Assembly: GCF_022539315.1 (NCBI RefSeq)
Contig: NC_066319.1
Coordinates: 32,061,093 to 32,125,092 of the forward strand
Direction: 5' to 3'
DNA length: 64,000 nucleotides
From: Serinus canaria
Lineage: Eukaryota > Chordata > Aves > Passeriformes > Fringillidae
A program made the translations under genes and the position numbers. The notes beneath the pieces are model-generated. The model was not told where the DNA came from, did no database searches, and was given only the letters and a program-made list of their open reading frames with translations. Positions 63,801-64,000 of the stretch are shown here, piece after piece (positions within the stretch are counted from its first letter, which is position 1; the number at the start of each line of letters is the position of its first letter).

Positions 63801-64000
63801 CTTTTCCATAGCTACCAGTTTTACCTTTTTTTAATCTGTCAGCAAAATTTAAGTCAAACTTTGAGTGTCTCTCTCTTCTGTAATTCACTCTGCCCTTCCA
63901 CTGCAGCAGAAATGTTTTCAGTTCTCTCATCTAGCTTCAGAGTCTTACGGATAGCAACTGCAATTTTTCTTGCAGTGCAGTCATTGTTGCATTTTCTTTT

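Larger units (their letters stand above)
12482..64000 (+). other. MEIS2: MEIS2 long intron downstream of the homeodomain exon (5' part)
   Basis: Over 51 kb of intron follows the donor at 12482 and runs off the window. I saw no sequence matching the next exon (homeodomain helices 2-3) and no other gene. Simple repeats, one CR1, MIR-like remnants and CpG-retaining blocks are listed separately. In 13500-14880, 14930-17730, 20560-22060, 24180-28440, 31170-34100, 34210-41600, 42050-44930, 45000-50140, 50940-52950, 56240-58420 and 60900-64000 I see AT-rich unique sequence with no feature I can support beyond chance open frames and small palindromes. Confidence 0.92.

Noticed and set aside
1..64000. 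Prokaryotic-type systems, CRISPR arrays, tRNA or rRNA genes
   Set aside because: Nothing in the window resembles them; all evidence points to vertebrate intron sequence.

Overview
This is vertebrate nuclear DNA, almost certainly from a bird. It is AT-rich and CpG-poor, and contains no compact gene array. One confident interspersed repeat, at about 41611-42047, is a CR1 LINE ending in the avian CR1 3' signature. The window is one stretch of a single large gene on the + strand: the TALE-homeobox transcription factor gene MEIS2.

Layout: positions 1-12335 are the 3' part of an intron. Positions 12336-12481 are a 146-bp coding exon (exon 8 in the usual numbering). It encodes the acidic linker, the basic N-terminal arm and helix 1 of the homeodomain. 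Positions 12482-64000 are the first 51.5 kb of the next, very long intron. The following exon, which would carry homeodomain helices 2-3 and start at the His-Pro-Tyr-Pro loop, was not seen in the window. All other ORFs of 60-171 codons look like chance open frames in intron sequence.

The introns hold: microsatellites and homopolymers, including a perfect 16-unit ATCT array 185 bp past the exon and a homopurine tract near 20.1 kb; one CR1; three faint MIR-like SINE remnants; several structure-prone sequences (three G-quadruplex motifs, a 34-nt Z-DNA tract, a perfect 21-bp hairpin near 58.45 kb); and several CpG-retaining unique blocks (near 2.2, 18.6-19.3, 29.8-31.2, 54.4, 55.0-55.8 and 59.8 kb) that are candidate conserved cis-regulatory elements. 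MEIS2 introns are known to be rich in conserved non-coding DNA, but conservation cannot be measured from one sequence, so these calls are inference.

I saw no novel multi-gene system, no CRISPR array, no tRNA or rRNA gene and no complete mobile element. The most interesting items are the split homeodomain exon with its in-frame read-through tail, the perfect hairpin at 58.45 kb, a 33-nt repeat present twice 1.8 kb apart, and the candidate enhancer blocks.
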